A DNA stretch of 64,000 nt, from assembly GCA_044463945.1 (NCBI GenBank), contig JBIQLW010000005.1:86395-150394 (forward strand), read 5' to 3'. Both the position numbers and the translations under genes were made by a program. Under the pieces are notes generated by a model that did not search any database, was not told where the DNA came from, and saw nothing but the letters and a program-made list of their open reading frames with translations. Of the stretch, positions 55,656-64,000 are shown piece by piece. Every line of letters starts with the position of its first letter. Positions within the stretch are counted from its first letter, which is position 1. Source of the DNA: 62-47 sp044463945 (GTDB lineage: Bacteria > Pseudomonadota > Alphaproteobacteria > Rhizobiales > Xanthobacteraceae).

Positions 55656-57401
55656 TTAGGTGGTTCGCGCGGGCTCGTCAATGACATGGAGGCCGGGCGA
55701 CGCCGCGCTCGGGGTTAGCGTCAGTTCGCGCGCGTGAAGCGCCTTGAGCGTGCCGCGATGGCCGATCGAGATGATCGTCGTCGCGGGTAGCTTTTCTGCT
55801 ATCAGCCGATAGAGCTTGGCCTCGGCCGCCTCATCGAGCGAGGCTGTCGCCTCGTCGAGGAACAGATATTCGGGCTTTGCCAGAATCACCCGCGCGAGGC
55901 CGAGCCGCTGCTGTTCGCCGAGCGAGAGCCGCGCGTTCCAATGCGCCTCGTCGTCGAGGTGATCGGCCAGCGCCGGGAGCCCCACGGCCGCGATGATCGA
56001 GCGCACCGCCGCATCTTCGAAGGTGTCGGCTTCGGCGGGATAGGCGACCGCGCTTTTCAGCGAGCCGACCGGGAAATAGGGCCGTTGCGGCAGGATCATG
56101 ATCCTGGCGGCGGCGGGAATGCGGACGGTGCCGGTGCCGAACGGCCAGATGCCGCCGATCGCCCGGAACAGCGTGGATTTGCCTGCGCCCGATGGTCCCT
56201 TGATCAAGGTGCTCTCGCCGGGCCGCAGCCGTAGCCCGGTCGTCGTCACCACCGGCCGGCCGTCGGGCAATTGCAGCCGCAGGTCGTCGAGGCTGATGGC
56301 GGCATCGTTCGCAGCGGCGTGGGCGACGCGGCCGGGTTCGGCCGGTAGCGCCGCGGCGTGGGCGATCGCCTCCTCGAAGCCGTCGAGGCGGCTGACCACC
56401 GCGCGCCATTCCGCCAGCGAACGATAGGTGGTGACGAAGAACGACAGCGCGCCTTGCACGCTGCCGAATGCGCTTGCCGTCTGCATCATGCCGCCGAGTT
56501 GAATCTTGTTGGCGAAGTAGGCCGGCGCCACCAGGATGAAAGGGAACACGGTTGCGGCCTGCGCGTAGCTCGCGGTGAAGCCGGTCACCTTCTTGGTGCG
56601 GATCATGATGGCGATCCAGTTATCGACCACCAGCGCGAACCGCTTGAGCAACTGCCCGCGCTCGGCCGCCTCGCCATGCAGCAAGGCGATCTGCTCGGCG
56701 TTCTCGCGGACGCGCACCAGGTTGAAGCGGAAGTCGGCCTCGTAGCGCTGCTGCATGAAATCGAGCCGGATCAGCGGCCGGCCGATCAAATGGGTCAGGA
56801 TGGTGCCGAGGATGGCATAAGCGAGCGCGCCCCACACCAGATAACCGGGAATATCGTAAGCCTGGCCGAACAGATGCAGCGGCGCGGCGGCCGACAGCCC
56901 CCAGAGGATGACGACGAACGATCCCAAGGTGACCGTCGAGGACAACAGCCCGATTCCGATGCTGAGCGTCTGTTCGACGAACAGCTTGACGTCGTCAGTG
57001 ACACGTTGATCCGGGTTGTCGGCGGCCTCGCCCGTCAGGTGCATCCGGTAGTGATTAGCGTCGTGCAGCCATTCGCCGAGATAGTGCCGGGTCATCCAGG
57101 CGCGCCAGCGGATTTGCAGCCACTGGTTGAGATAGAGCTGATAGACCGCGAGCACGATGAAGATCGCGGCGATGATCGCGAAATACGTCAGCTCGGAAAC
57201 GAAGCTGTCCCAGTTGTGCTCCTGCAACGCGTTATAGAATCGCGAATACCACTGGTTGAGCAGGACGTTGATGGCCACGATCGCAAGCTCGATGGCGATC
57301 ACGGCGGCCAGCAGGATGCGGCCGGGCCATCTGTCATCGGAACGGAAATAGGGCGCCGCGATGCGCCAGACGATCGACAGGGTCTTGGCAAGATTCTGCA
57401 C
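55656..57401 (-). CDS. ABC transporter, fused permease/ATPase (SbmA/BacA-like, YddA family)
   Basis: A 581-residue half-transporter: an N-terminal six-helix ABC_membrane_2 domain (NQWYSRFYNALQEHNWD is characteristic) and a C-terminal ATPase with Walker A KGPSGAGKST, signature LSLGEQQRLGLARVIL and Walker B YLFLDEATASLDE. SbmA and BacA, related proteins lacking the ATPase, import peptides; the fused YddA/BclA type includes peptide transporters in rhizobia. I chose the GTG at 57401, with a GGAGCG upstream, where family similarity begins; a TTG at 57449 would add 16 residues. It acts in the inner membrane, probably as a homodimer. Confidence 0.87.
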   Translation of the reverse strand: MQNLAKTLSIVWRIAAPYFRSDDRWPGRILLAAVIAIELAIVAINVLLNQWYSRFYNALQEHNWDSFVSELTYFAIIAAIFIVLAVYQLYLNQWLQIRWRAWMTRHYLGEWLHDANHYRMHLTGEAADNPDQRVTDDVKLFVEQTLSIGIGLLSSTVTLGSFVVILWGLSAAAPLHLFGQAYDIPGYLVWGALAYAILGTILTHLIGRPLIRLDFMQQRYEADFRFNLVRVRENAEQIALLHGEAAERGQLLKRFALVVDNWIAIMIRTKKVTGFTASYAQAATVFPFILVAPAYFANKIQLGGMMQTASAFGSVQGALSFFVTTYRSLAEWRAVVSRLDGFEEAIAHAAALPAEPGRVAHAAANDAAISLDDLRLQLPDGRPVVTTTGLRLRPGESTLIKGPSGAGKSTLFRAIGGIWPFGTGTVRIPAAARIMILPQRPYFPVGSLKSAVAYPAEADTFEDAAVRSIIAAVGLPALADHLDDEAHWNARLSLGEQQRLGLARVILAKPEYLFLDEATASLDEAAEAKLYRLIAEKLPATTIISIGHRGTLKALHARELTLTPSAASPGLHVIDEPARTT

Positions 57402-57700
57402 AGCTATTTCGCTCCATATAAGGTATTGATTTTCAATCAGAAAATTCAATGGGGCGGATGGGTGAAGTTATTCCAAGGACGAGATGTCGCTGCGGTGACT
57501 TGTCGCGGATGAGGAATCGCTTCTAGGTTATCCGCTACCGGGGCGTGTCCCGGGTTTCCAGTGGGGAGGCAGCGTTATCGGGGGCATGACGCCAGCGCAA
57601 TCTCTCCGACATCAATAAGCCGTTAGCGTGAATCGCGACGACCGGATTCAAAACGGGGCATTCGGCAGGTTCTGTCGAGCGTGAAAGGGTGGGCACGAGG

Positions 57701-59365
57701 ATGTGGAACCAAGTCTATAATCCGTTCGGAAATGCGGCACTTTCGACGATCGCCGCTGCCATACCGGTCATCACGCTGCTGGCGCTGATCGCCAGCGGCA
57801 AGGTCAAGGCGCATATCGCGGCGATCACGGCCTTGATCGTCGCCAACCTGATCGCGATCTTCGTGTTCACGATGCCGGCCAACATGTCGATCCGTGCCTC
57901 GATTCTCGGTGTCGTAATCGGCTTCTTCCCGATCGGGTGGATCGTCCTCAACGTCATCTTCATGTATCAGTTGACGCTGTCCTCGGGACGGTTCGAGACG
58001 CTGCAACGCGCGATCGGCAGCGTGACCACCGACCGGCGGCTGCAACTCCTGCTGATTGCGTTTTCGTTCGGCGCGTTCTTCGAAGGTGCGTCGGGCTTCG
58101 GCACGCCAGTCGCGATCACCGGCGCGATCCTGATCGGGCTGGGCTTCTCGCCGCTGGCGGCCTCCGGCCTGTCGCTGATCGCCAACACCGCGCCTGTCGC
58201 CTATGGCGCGCTGGGCACGCCGATCCAGGGCCTTGCCTCGGTGACCGGCCTCGACCCCTATCTGCTCGGCGCGATGGTCGGTCGGCAGTTGCCGATCTTC
58301 TCGCTGATCGTGCCGTTCTGGGTGATCTGGGCGTTCGCCGGATGGAAGGGCACGAAGGAAGTCTGGCCCGCCATTCTGGTGACCGGCGTGTCGTTCGCGG
58401 TGCCGCAGTTCCTGATCTCGAACTACATCAATCCGTGGATCGTCGATATCGGCGCCTCGCTGATTTCGATGGGAGCGCTGATCCTGTTCCTGCGTGTCTG
58501 GCAGCCGAAGACGCTGTGGACCTCGCCGGCGCTGCGCAGCCACGATATCTCGGCCGATCTCGCCAAGCCCGACAAGAGCACCACGCTGCCCAGGCTGTCG
58601 CGCGCGGAAGTGTGGTCGTCGCTGGTGCCGTGGATCATCGTTTGCGTCGTGCTGCTGATCTGGGGCACCGGCTGGTTCAAGGCGACGGTCAATCCGATCT
58701 TCACCTGGAACTACGCGGTTCCCGAACTGCACGACATGATCAACAAGGTGGCCCCGATCGTCGCCAAGCCGACGCCGGAAGCCGCCGTGTTCTCGTTCCA
58801 GTACCTGTCGTTCACAGGCACCGGCATGTTGATCGCCGCGATCATCTCCGGGTTGGTGATGGGTATTTCGCCGGCCCGGATCGCGGCGATCTACGGCAAA
58901 ACCGTCCGCATCTGCGCGGTGTCGCTCATCACCATTTCGGCGATGCTAGCGATCGGAACGCTGACCCGGCTGTCCGGCATCGACGCGACGCTGGGTCTGG
59001 CCTTCGCAACGACCGGGGTGCTCTACCCGTTCTTCGGCACCTTGCTCGGCTGGCTGGGCGTGGCGTTGACCGGATCGGACACCGCGTCGAACGTGCTGTT
59101 CGGTAACCTGCAAAAGATCACGTCGGAACAGCTCGGTCTGTCGCCGATCCTGATGAGCGCGGCCAATTCCTCCGGCGGCGTCATGGGCAAGATGATCGAT
59201 GCGCAGTCGATCGTCGTGGCGTCCACCGCGACCAACTGGTACGGGCACGAGGGGAGCATCCTGCGCTTCGTGTTCAAGCACTCGATCGCGCTGGCGTGCC
59301 TCGTCGGCCTGTTCGTGATGTTGCAGGCTTACGTCTATCCGTTCACCGAAATGATCGTAAAATAG
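57701..59365 (+). CDS. lldP: L-lactate permease (LctP family)
   Basis: A 554-residue inner-membrane permease with 12 or more helices and family motifs FGAFFEGASGFGTPVAITGA and TGSDTASNVLFGNLQ. It imports lactate or glycolate with protons. I chose the ATG at 57701 (MWNQVYNPFGN), which fits the family N-terminus; a GTG 12 bases earlier is possible. It is divergent from the ABC transporter gene across a 299-bp gap in which I see no other gene. It ends in a strong terminator. Confidence 0.93.
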   Translation: MWNQVYNPFGNAALSTIAAAIPVITLLALIASGKVKAHIAAITALIVANLIAIFVFTMPANMSIRASILGVVIGFFPIGWIVLNVIFMYQLTLSSGRFETLQRAIGSVTTDRRLQLLLIAFSFGAFFEGASGFGTPVAITGAILIGLGFSPLAASGLSLIANTAPVAYGALGTPIQGLASVTGLDPYLLGAMVGRQLPIFSLIVPFWVIWAFAGWKGTKEVWPAILVTGVSFAVPQFLISNYINPWIVDIGASLISMGALILFLRVWQPKTLWTSPALRSHDISADLAKPDKSTTLPRLSRAEVWSSLVPWIIVCVVLLIWGTGWFKATVNPIFTWNYAVPELHDMINKVAPIVAKPTPEAAVFSFQYLSFTGTGMLIAAIISGLVMGISPARIAAIYGKTVRICAVSLITISAMLAIGTLTRLSGIDATLGLAFATTGVLYPFFGTLLGWLGVALTGSDTASNVLFGNLQKITSEQLGLSPILMSAANSSGGVMGKMIDAQSIVVASTATNWYGHEGSILRFVFKHSIALACLVGLFVMLQAYVYPFTEMIVK

Positions 59366-59386
59366 CCACCGGCTTTATCCGGTTGA

Positions 59387-59416
59387 ATCCCCGCGGCGCA
59401 GGCCGCGGGGATTTTT
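59387..59416 (+). terminator. Intrinsic terminator after lldP
   Basis: ATCCCCGCGGC (59387-59397) pairs perfectly with GCCGCGGGGAT (59402-59412) over a GCAG loop and is followed by TTTT. It lies 21 bp after the lldP stop. Confidence 0.9.
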
Positions 59417-59441
59417 GTGCGATCCGCACCTCGTGAGCTAT

Positions 59442-59456
59442 ACGATAGCCTATCGT
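59442..59456. promoter_or_regulatory. 15-bp palindrome ACGATAG-C-CTATCGT upstream of the META-like gene
   Basis: A perfect 7+1+7 inverted repeat, 28 bp upstream of the ATG at 59485 and preceded by a small GTGCG/CGCAC hairpin. It could be an operator or a leader-RNA hairpin just before the ribosome-binding site (AGGAGAAGGAGG). No regulator gene is adjacent. Confidence 0.45.
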
Positions 59457-59484
59457 GGTGGTGCGCTAAGGAGAAGGAGGCGCG

Positions 59485-59895
59485 ATGCGGGTTGCGGTAT
59501 TCACGCTCGGGATTGCGGTGGCTGTCGTGCTGGCGGCGGGTGGTGCCCTATCGCCGGCTGTTGCGGCGGACGCGTTTCCGTTCGGCCTGGAGATGACGCT
59601 CGACGTGCCGCCGCAACCCGGCTCCAAGCGGATTCCGAATCTCGAAATCGGCGATCGTGGTGAGGTCCGGCTCGAATTGTGGTGCAAGGGCGGCGCGGGT
59701 CAGTTTTCGGTTGCCGGCAATAGCGTGGTCTTCATTGCCGGCGCGATGGAGGACAGGACCTGCCCGTCAGCGCAGGCGCAGGCCGACGACGACCTGCTGG
59801 CTGATCTTGCGGCGGCGACCACATGGACGCGGCAGGGCGACCATGTGTCGTTCATCGGTCCCCGGACGCTGCGGTTTCATCTTAACACCAACTGA
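59485..59895 (+). CDS. Secreted protein, META/HslJ-like
   Basis: A 136-residue exported protein with a Sec signal peptide (MRVAVFTLGIAVAVVLAAGG then ALSPAVAA). The mature part carries a pattern close to the META domain of HslJ: a GQFSVAGNSVVFIAGAM strand pair, the Cys motif RTCPSAQAQADDDLLADL and a final TLRFHL strand. Two mature Cys residues (WCKGG and TCPS) could form a disulfide. An AAGGAGAAGGAGG site precedes the ATG. Function unknown; the family assignment is by eye. Confidence 0.75.
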   Translation: MRVAVFTLGIAVAVVLAAGGALSPAVAADAFPFGLEMTLDVPPQPGSKRIPNLEIGDRGEVRLELWCKGGAGQFSVAGNSVVFIAGAMEDRTCPSAQAQADDDLLADLAAATTWTRQGDHVSFIGPRTLRFHLNTN

Positions 59896-59926
59896 CGCGG
59901 CTTCCGCTCACGTCGCGGCGGGGCGG

Positions 59927-61381
59927 TCAGGTGTCGTTTAACACCATATCCGCGCAGGCTCCGCCGGCCACGATCGCGCCGGTGTAGCCGCCCGAGCCGG
60001 CATAGGCCGAAGCGAGATAGACGCCGTTCAGCGGCGCGCGCGGCGAGCCTGGGCCGCTGGCCGGCGCGAAGCCGTAGACCGCCCCGCGCGGCGCCCCGAG
60101 ATAGCTCTCGACCGAACGTGCGGTGTTGAACGACGCCGCGGCCACCGCGCCGGCAAGTCCGGGGTAGTGCGTGTCGAGGTAATCGATCAGGGCGCGCTGC
60201 CACTCCGTCCGCCGGGCGCGATAATCTTCGATGGCCGGCTCCTGCCAGTTGTCGATGTGATCGGGCCCGGTGATCGACACCACATGCGGTGGCGCCGGCA
60301 CCCCGGAATCGATCGCCGCGTAGTTGGCAATGGCGAGCGGCGGCATCCGCCCGCGCGGCGCCTCCGCCATCAGCCGGGTCGCGGCGGCGTAATCGCTCAG
60401 GCGGTCCATCCAGTCCGGCAGCAATTGCGTGGAGTAGCGGGTGAGGCCAAAGCGGGTGGCTGGTTCACTCAAGCCGAGCGTGAGCATGAACAGCGAGATC
60501 GACGGCGGCCGCGATGCGTAAGTGTTAGCCCACGCCGATGCCTGCGCGTCCGGCAGCATCGCGGTGACGGCGGTCGGTGCGGCATTGACGATGACGCGAG
60601 CGCAGTTCACCGCGCGTGGGTCGCCGCCGTCCCGCGCGGTGTGGATGACCTTGAGCGGACGGCCATCGGCGTCGAAGGCGATGGCGATCGCCACGCGCCG
60701 CAGCAGCACATGGCCGCCCGCCGCGCGGATCGCGCGCGCCAACGCGCTCGACAGCCGCTGCGAGCCGCCGTGGATGAAGCACCCGCCGCTCAGAAAATAG
60801 CGTCCCTGCGCCTGTGCGAATGCGCGCCACGGCAGCGTTGCCGGATCGTCATGGTAGTAGGACAGGTTGGCGGCCAGCGCGCATTTGACCGCCTCATCGT
60901 CGCCGAAGGCGCGGTCGAGCCGCGCGGCCAGCGACAGCGTCATGTCCCCGGCGTCGGGCAGCGGGTCCAATGCAGCGACCTGCATCTCGTCGAGCAGTTG
61001 GTCGATTGCCGCGCGGTGGCGTGGAAACCGCGCCGCGATCGCGTCACGCGCCGCTGTCAGGCGATCCGGTACAACCAGCGGCTTCTGCATCGGGCCGCCG
61101 CGAACCTCGTAGAAAGCGCCGGCCGGGACCCAGCCGACCGCCTCCAGCACGCCGGCGCGGACGAGGACGTCGTGCTTGGGATCGCTCGCGTCGTGCGGGT
61201 TGCTGGTCTCGTGCAGCGAGCCTTCGACGAACAGATCGCCGGCCTTGTAGCTCGACGCCGCGCCGCCGACTGAATTGCTGCGCTCGATCACCAGCACCTT
61301 GCGGCCGGCGCGCGCGAGGACGGCGGCGGCGGTGAGGCCGCCGAGACCGGCGCCAATCACCGCGGCATCGTAACGGGTCAT
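59927..61381 (-). CDS. Phytoene desaturase/CrtI-like FAD-dependent oxidoreductase
   Basis: A 484-residue flavoprotein with GAGLGG (10-15), VIERSNSVGGAASSY and a C-terminal YLASAYAGSGGYTGAIVAGG, typical of CrtI/RetSat-like amine-oxidase-superfamily proteins. No carotenoid cluster is nearby, so a carotenoid role is not implied. It is a single gene on the minus strand, with its stop 32 bp from the stop of the META-like gene. Confidence 0.88.
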   Translation of the reverse strand: MTRYDAAVIGAGLGGLTAAAVLARAGRKVLVIERSNSVGGAASSYKAGDLFVEGSLHETSNPHDASDPKHDVLVRAGVLEAVGWVPAGAFYEVRGGPMQKPLVVPDRLTAARDAIAARFPRHRAAIDQLLDEMQVAALDPLPDAGDMTLSLAARLDRAFGDDEAVKCALAANLSYYHDDPATLPWRAFAQAQGRYFLSGGCFIHGGSQRLSSALARAIRAAGGHVLLRRVAIAIAFDADGRPLKVIHTARDGGDPRAVNCARVIVNAAPTAVTAMLPDAQASAWANTYASRPPSISLFMLTLGLSEPATRFGLTRYSTQLLPDWMDRLSDYAAATRLMAEAPRGRMPPLAIANYAAIDSGVPAPPHVVSITGPDHIDNWQEPAIEDYRARRTEWQRALIDYLDTHYPGLAGAVAAASFNTARSVESYLGAPRGAVYGFAPASGPGSPRAPLNGVYLASAYAGSGGYTGAIVAGGACADMVLNDT

Positions 61382-61492
61382 TGAGGGTCCATGCTGTCGA
61401 TGCTCGCGGCCGGCCAGCGCGCCGCTGTCATGAAGGTTGAAGATGTGAGCGGCGTGGCGGGCCGCGGAAGCGGCGGGAGGTCACGGATCGTG

Positions 61493-62689
61493 CTATTTCC
61501 AGACCCCGTTTTCGAGGTCCCAGCGCTGGGCCTTGAACTGCTTCGCCAGCGCATCGACGACGCCGGTGTCGTCGTTATGGTCACCTTCGTCGTCATCAGC
61601 GCCGGTGTCGATGAGGTTCAGTTTCGGCGCCGGCGAGTCGTCGGTCGTGGTGATCGACGGGCTGGAAATCCACATCATCAAATACTCGGACCCGCCCGGC
61701 CGGTCGGCGGCGACCAGCGCGTTCAATGCAATGGTTTCGGTGAGCGCCAGCGCCGGAAACATCTCGCTCGGTCGTTTCAGCACAAGCGTCAGCTTGCCGC
61801 TGTCGTCGCTCCACGAGGTCGATGCGAGCTTGGCGGACAGCACCTTCTCCACGGTGGCCGCGATTGCCGCCGCGAGCTTGTTGCGGTCGGGCTTGCCGCC
61901 ATCCTGCCAGTCCGCCGCGGGAAAGCGCAACGCGCGCTCCATGTCGAACAGGCCGCTGGTCCAGCCTGCGGCGGTGACGCCCGCCTGAGCTTTCACTTGG
62001 GTGAGAAGGTCGGCGGCGCGTTGCGGATCCACGGTGAGGTTGAGCGTCATCTGGCCACTGCGCAGCGATTCGCACGACACCGCGAGGCTCGACACCGCGA
62101 TCCCGACGTTTTGTCCCTTGAGATATTTGAGCAGGTCGGCGGCGCTTTCGAGTCTCACCTTGATGGCGACGGCCTCCGGCGACACCTGGGTGAAATCCTG
62201 CGGTGCGGCGACGATGCCGTCGTCATTGGTCTGGTTGTCCAGATACTCCCGTTCGCTGAGGTCGGCGTTGTCGGTGGACACCACATCGGTCACGGTCTGG
62301 CCGACGCGGATCTGACCTTTGAATTCGTAGGTATCGTCGGTGGCCCTGCGCGTGAGCTTGACGGAGACGGGCAGCTTATCGACGAGGCTCTGGGTGGTGC
62401 CGGTCATGGTCTGGCCGTTGACGGCGAGATCGACCACGAAGCGGTCCTTGCGGTCCGAATTCTTCGCGGCCGGATAGCAGACATCGAGCACTGCGGACGT
62501 CACGGTGCGGCCCTGATAGGTTTCCTTCAGGATCACGTCGGCGTTGCCGTCCATCAGGCCGTCGATGGAAGTGAAGTAGCGCGTCTCGCCGGCCGGCGCG
62601 GACGGTTTCGCCTGGGTCTTGCTCTGGGCGAGCGCCGGTCCGGCAGCCGCGAGCGTCAGGCCGATCAGACAGGCGGAAAATGCGCGCAT
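61493..62689 (-). CDS. Secreted protein of unknown function
   Basis: A 398-residue protein with a Sec signal peptide (MRAFSACLIGLTLAAAGPALA then QS). I do not recognise the family. The mature part begins with a GETRYFTSIDGLMDGNADVILKE segment and has a paired Cys pattern (VLDVCYPAAK, AVSCESLRSG). Mid-length hydrophilic strands suggest a periplasmic beta-rich fold. I chose the ATG at 62689, where the signal peptide begins; a longer frame to 62782 would bury it. It lies just downstream of groEL in the same orientation, behind a terminator. Confidence 0.8.
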   Translation of the reverse strand: MRAFSACLIGLTLAAAGPALAQSKTQAKPSAPAGETRYFTSIDGLMDGNADVILKETYQGRTVTSAVLDVCYPAAKNSDRKDRFVVDLAVNGQTMTGTTQSLVDKLPVSVKLTRRATDDTYEFKGQIRVGQTVTDVVSTDNADLSEREYLDNQTNDDGIVAAPQDFTQVSPEAVAIKVRLESAADLLKYLKGQNVGIAVSSLAVSCESLRSGQMTLNLTVDPQRAADLLTQVKAQAGVTAAGWTSGLFDMERALRFPAADWQDGGKPDRNKLAAAIAATVEKVLSAKLASTSWSDDSGKLTLVLKRPSEMFPALALTETIALNALVAADRPGGSEYLMMWISSPSITTTDDSPAPKLNLIDTGADDDEGDHNDDTGVVDALAKQFKAQRWDLENGVWK

Positions 62690-62797
62690 GAGATGATCTC
62701 GTTCGGATTGGAGGATCACGGAGTTTATCGCCTTTTCCCATAAAGGGGAAACCGCTTCGCGGAACCGCGATGCCGCACGCAAGAATCGGTACAGACA

Positions 62798-62821
62798 GCA
62801 AAAGGCCGCCCGGAGGCGGCC
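62798..62821 (-). terminator. Intrinsic terminator after groEL
   Basis: On the minus strand GGCCGCC and GGCGGCC form a perfect 7-bp stem around TCCG, followed by TTTT (AAAA at 62800-62803 on the plus strand). It lies about 35 bp after the groEL stop and separates it from the secreted-protein gene. Confidence 0.85.
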
Positions 62822-62855
62822 TTCGCGTAAGTCGTGGACCGAACAGAGGGGCGGA

Positions 62856-64000
<1,145 letters not shown>

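Overview
The window is GC-rich (roughly 65 percent by eye), gene-dense DNA with frequent GTG/TTG starts, ATGA-type overlaps, a TorF-type porin and many periplasmic binding proteins of the branched-chain amino acid (Liv/HAAT) type. Together with the style of the intergenic palindromes this suggests an alphaproteobacterium of the Bradyrhizobium/Rhodopseudomonas group (Nitrobacteraceae). That placement is inference from gene content; no 16S gene is present.

Layout. (1) 1-12.4 kb: two divergent gene sets. Leftward are an acyl-CoA ligase, a TetR regulator and a Baeyer-Villiger-type flavin monooxygenase cut by the window edge. Rightward are a Tat-exported binding protein, a complete LivHMGF-type ABC transporter with an SDR inserted in it, an MmgE/PrpD protein, a thiolase-like/lipid-transfer protein and its DUF35 partner. 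(2) 12.6-23 kb: an orphan binding protein; a leftward operon of a single-chain acyl-CoA carboxylase (biotin carboxylase, BCCP and carboxyltransferase in one polypeptide) plus acyl-CoA ligase, divergent from a MarR regulator; then a third ligase and a second orphan, Tat-exported binding protein. (3) 23-30.7 kb: monomeric isocitrate dehydrogenase, a TetR/MFS/metallo-hydrolase group, and a GlxA-type regulator divergent from a dienelactone-hydrolase-like protein. (4) 30.8-42.9 kb: a catabolic operon (FAD dehydrogenase, frameshifted aldehyde dehydrogenase, unknown protein, alpha/beta hydrolase, binding protein, beta-hydroxyacid dehydrogenase, IclR regulator), then a second complete Liv-type transporter and a tRNA-Gln. 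(5) 43.2-50.1 kb: LysR/YeiH pair and a leftward operon of binding protein, FAD dehydrogenase, SDR and IclR regulator. (6) 50.4-64 kb: mostly housekeeping and envelope genes: a histone-H1-like DNA-binding protein, htpG with a candidate heat-shock promoter, an AhpD-like protein, LysR, a TorF porin, an SbmA/BacA-like ABC exporter, lactate permease, a META-like secreted protein, a CrtI-like oxidoreductase, an unknown secreted protein, and the 3' part of groEL.

How it works together. Most of the first 50 kb reads as modular uptake and CoA-dependent degradation of organic acids. Six Liv-type binding proteins, but only two permease/ATPase sets, feed three CoA ligases, one acyl-CoA carboxylase, several dehydrogenases and local regulators (TetR, MarR, IclR, LysR). 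The actual substrates cannot be read from the sequence. Several short perfect inverted repeats lie at promoters next to these regulators and are the best regulatory leads. I found no insertion sequence, prophage, CRISPR array or defence system.
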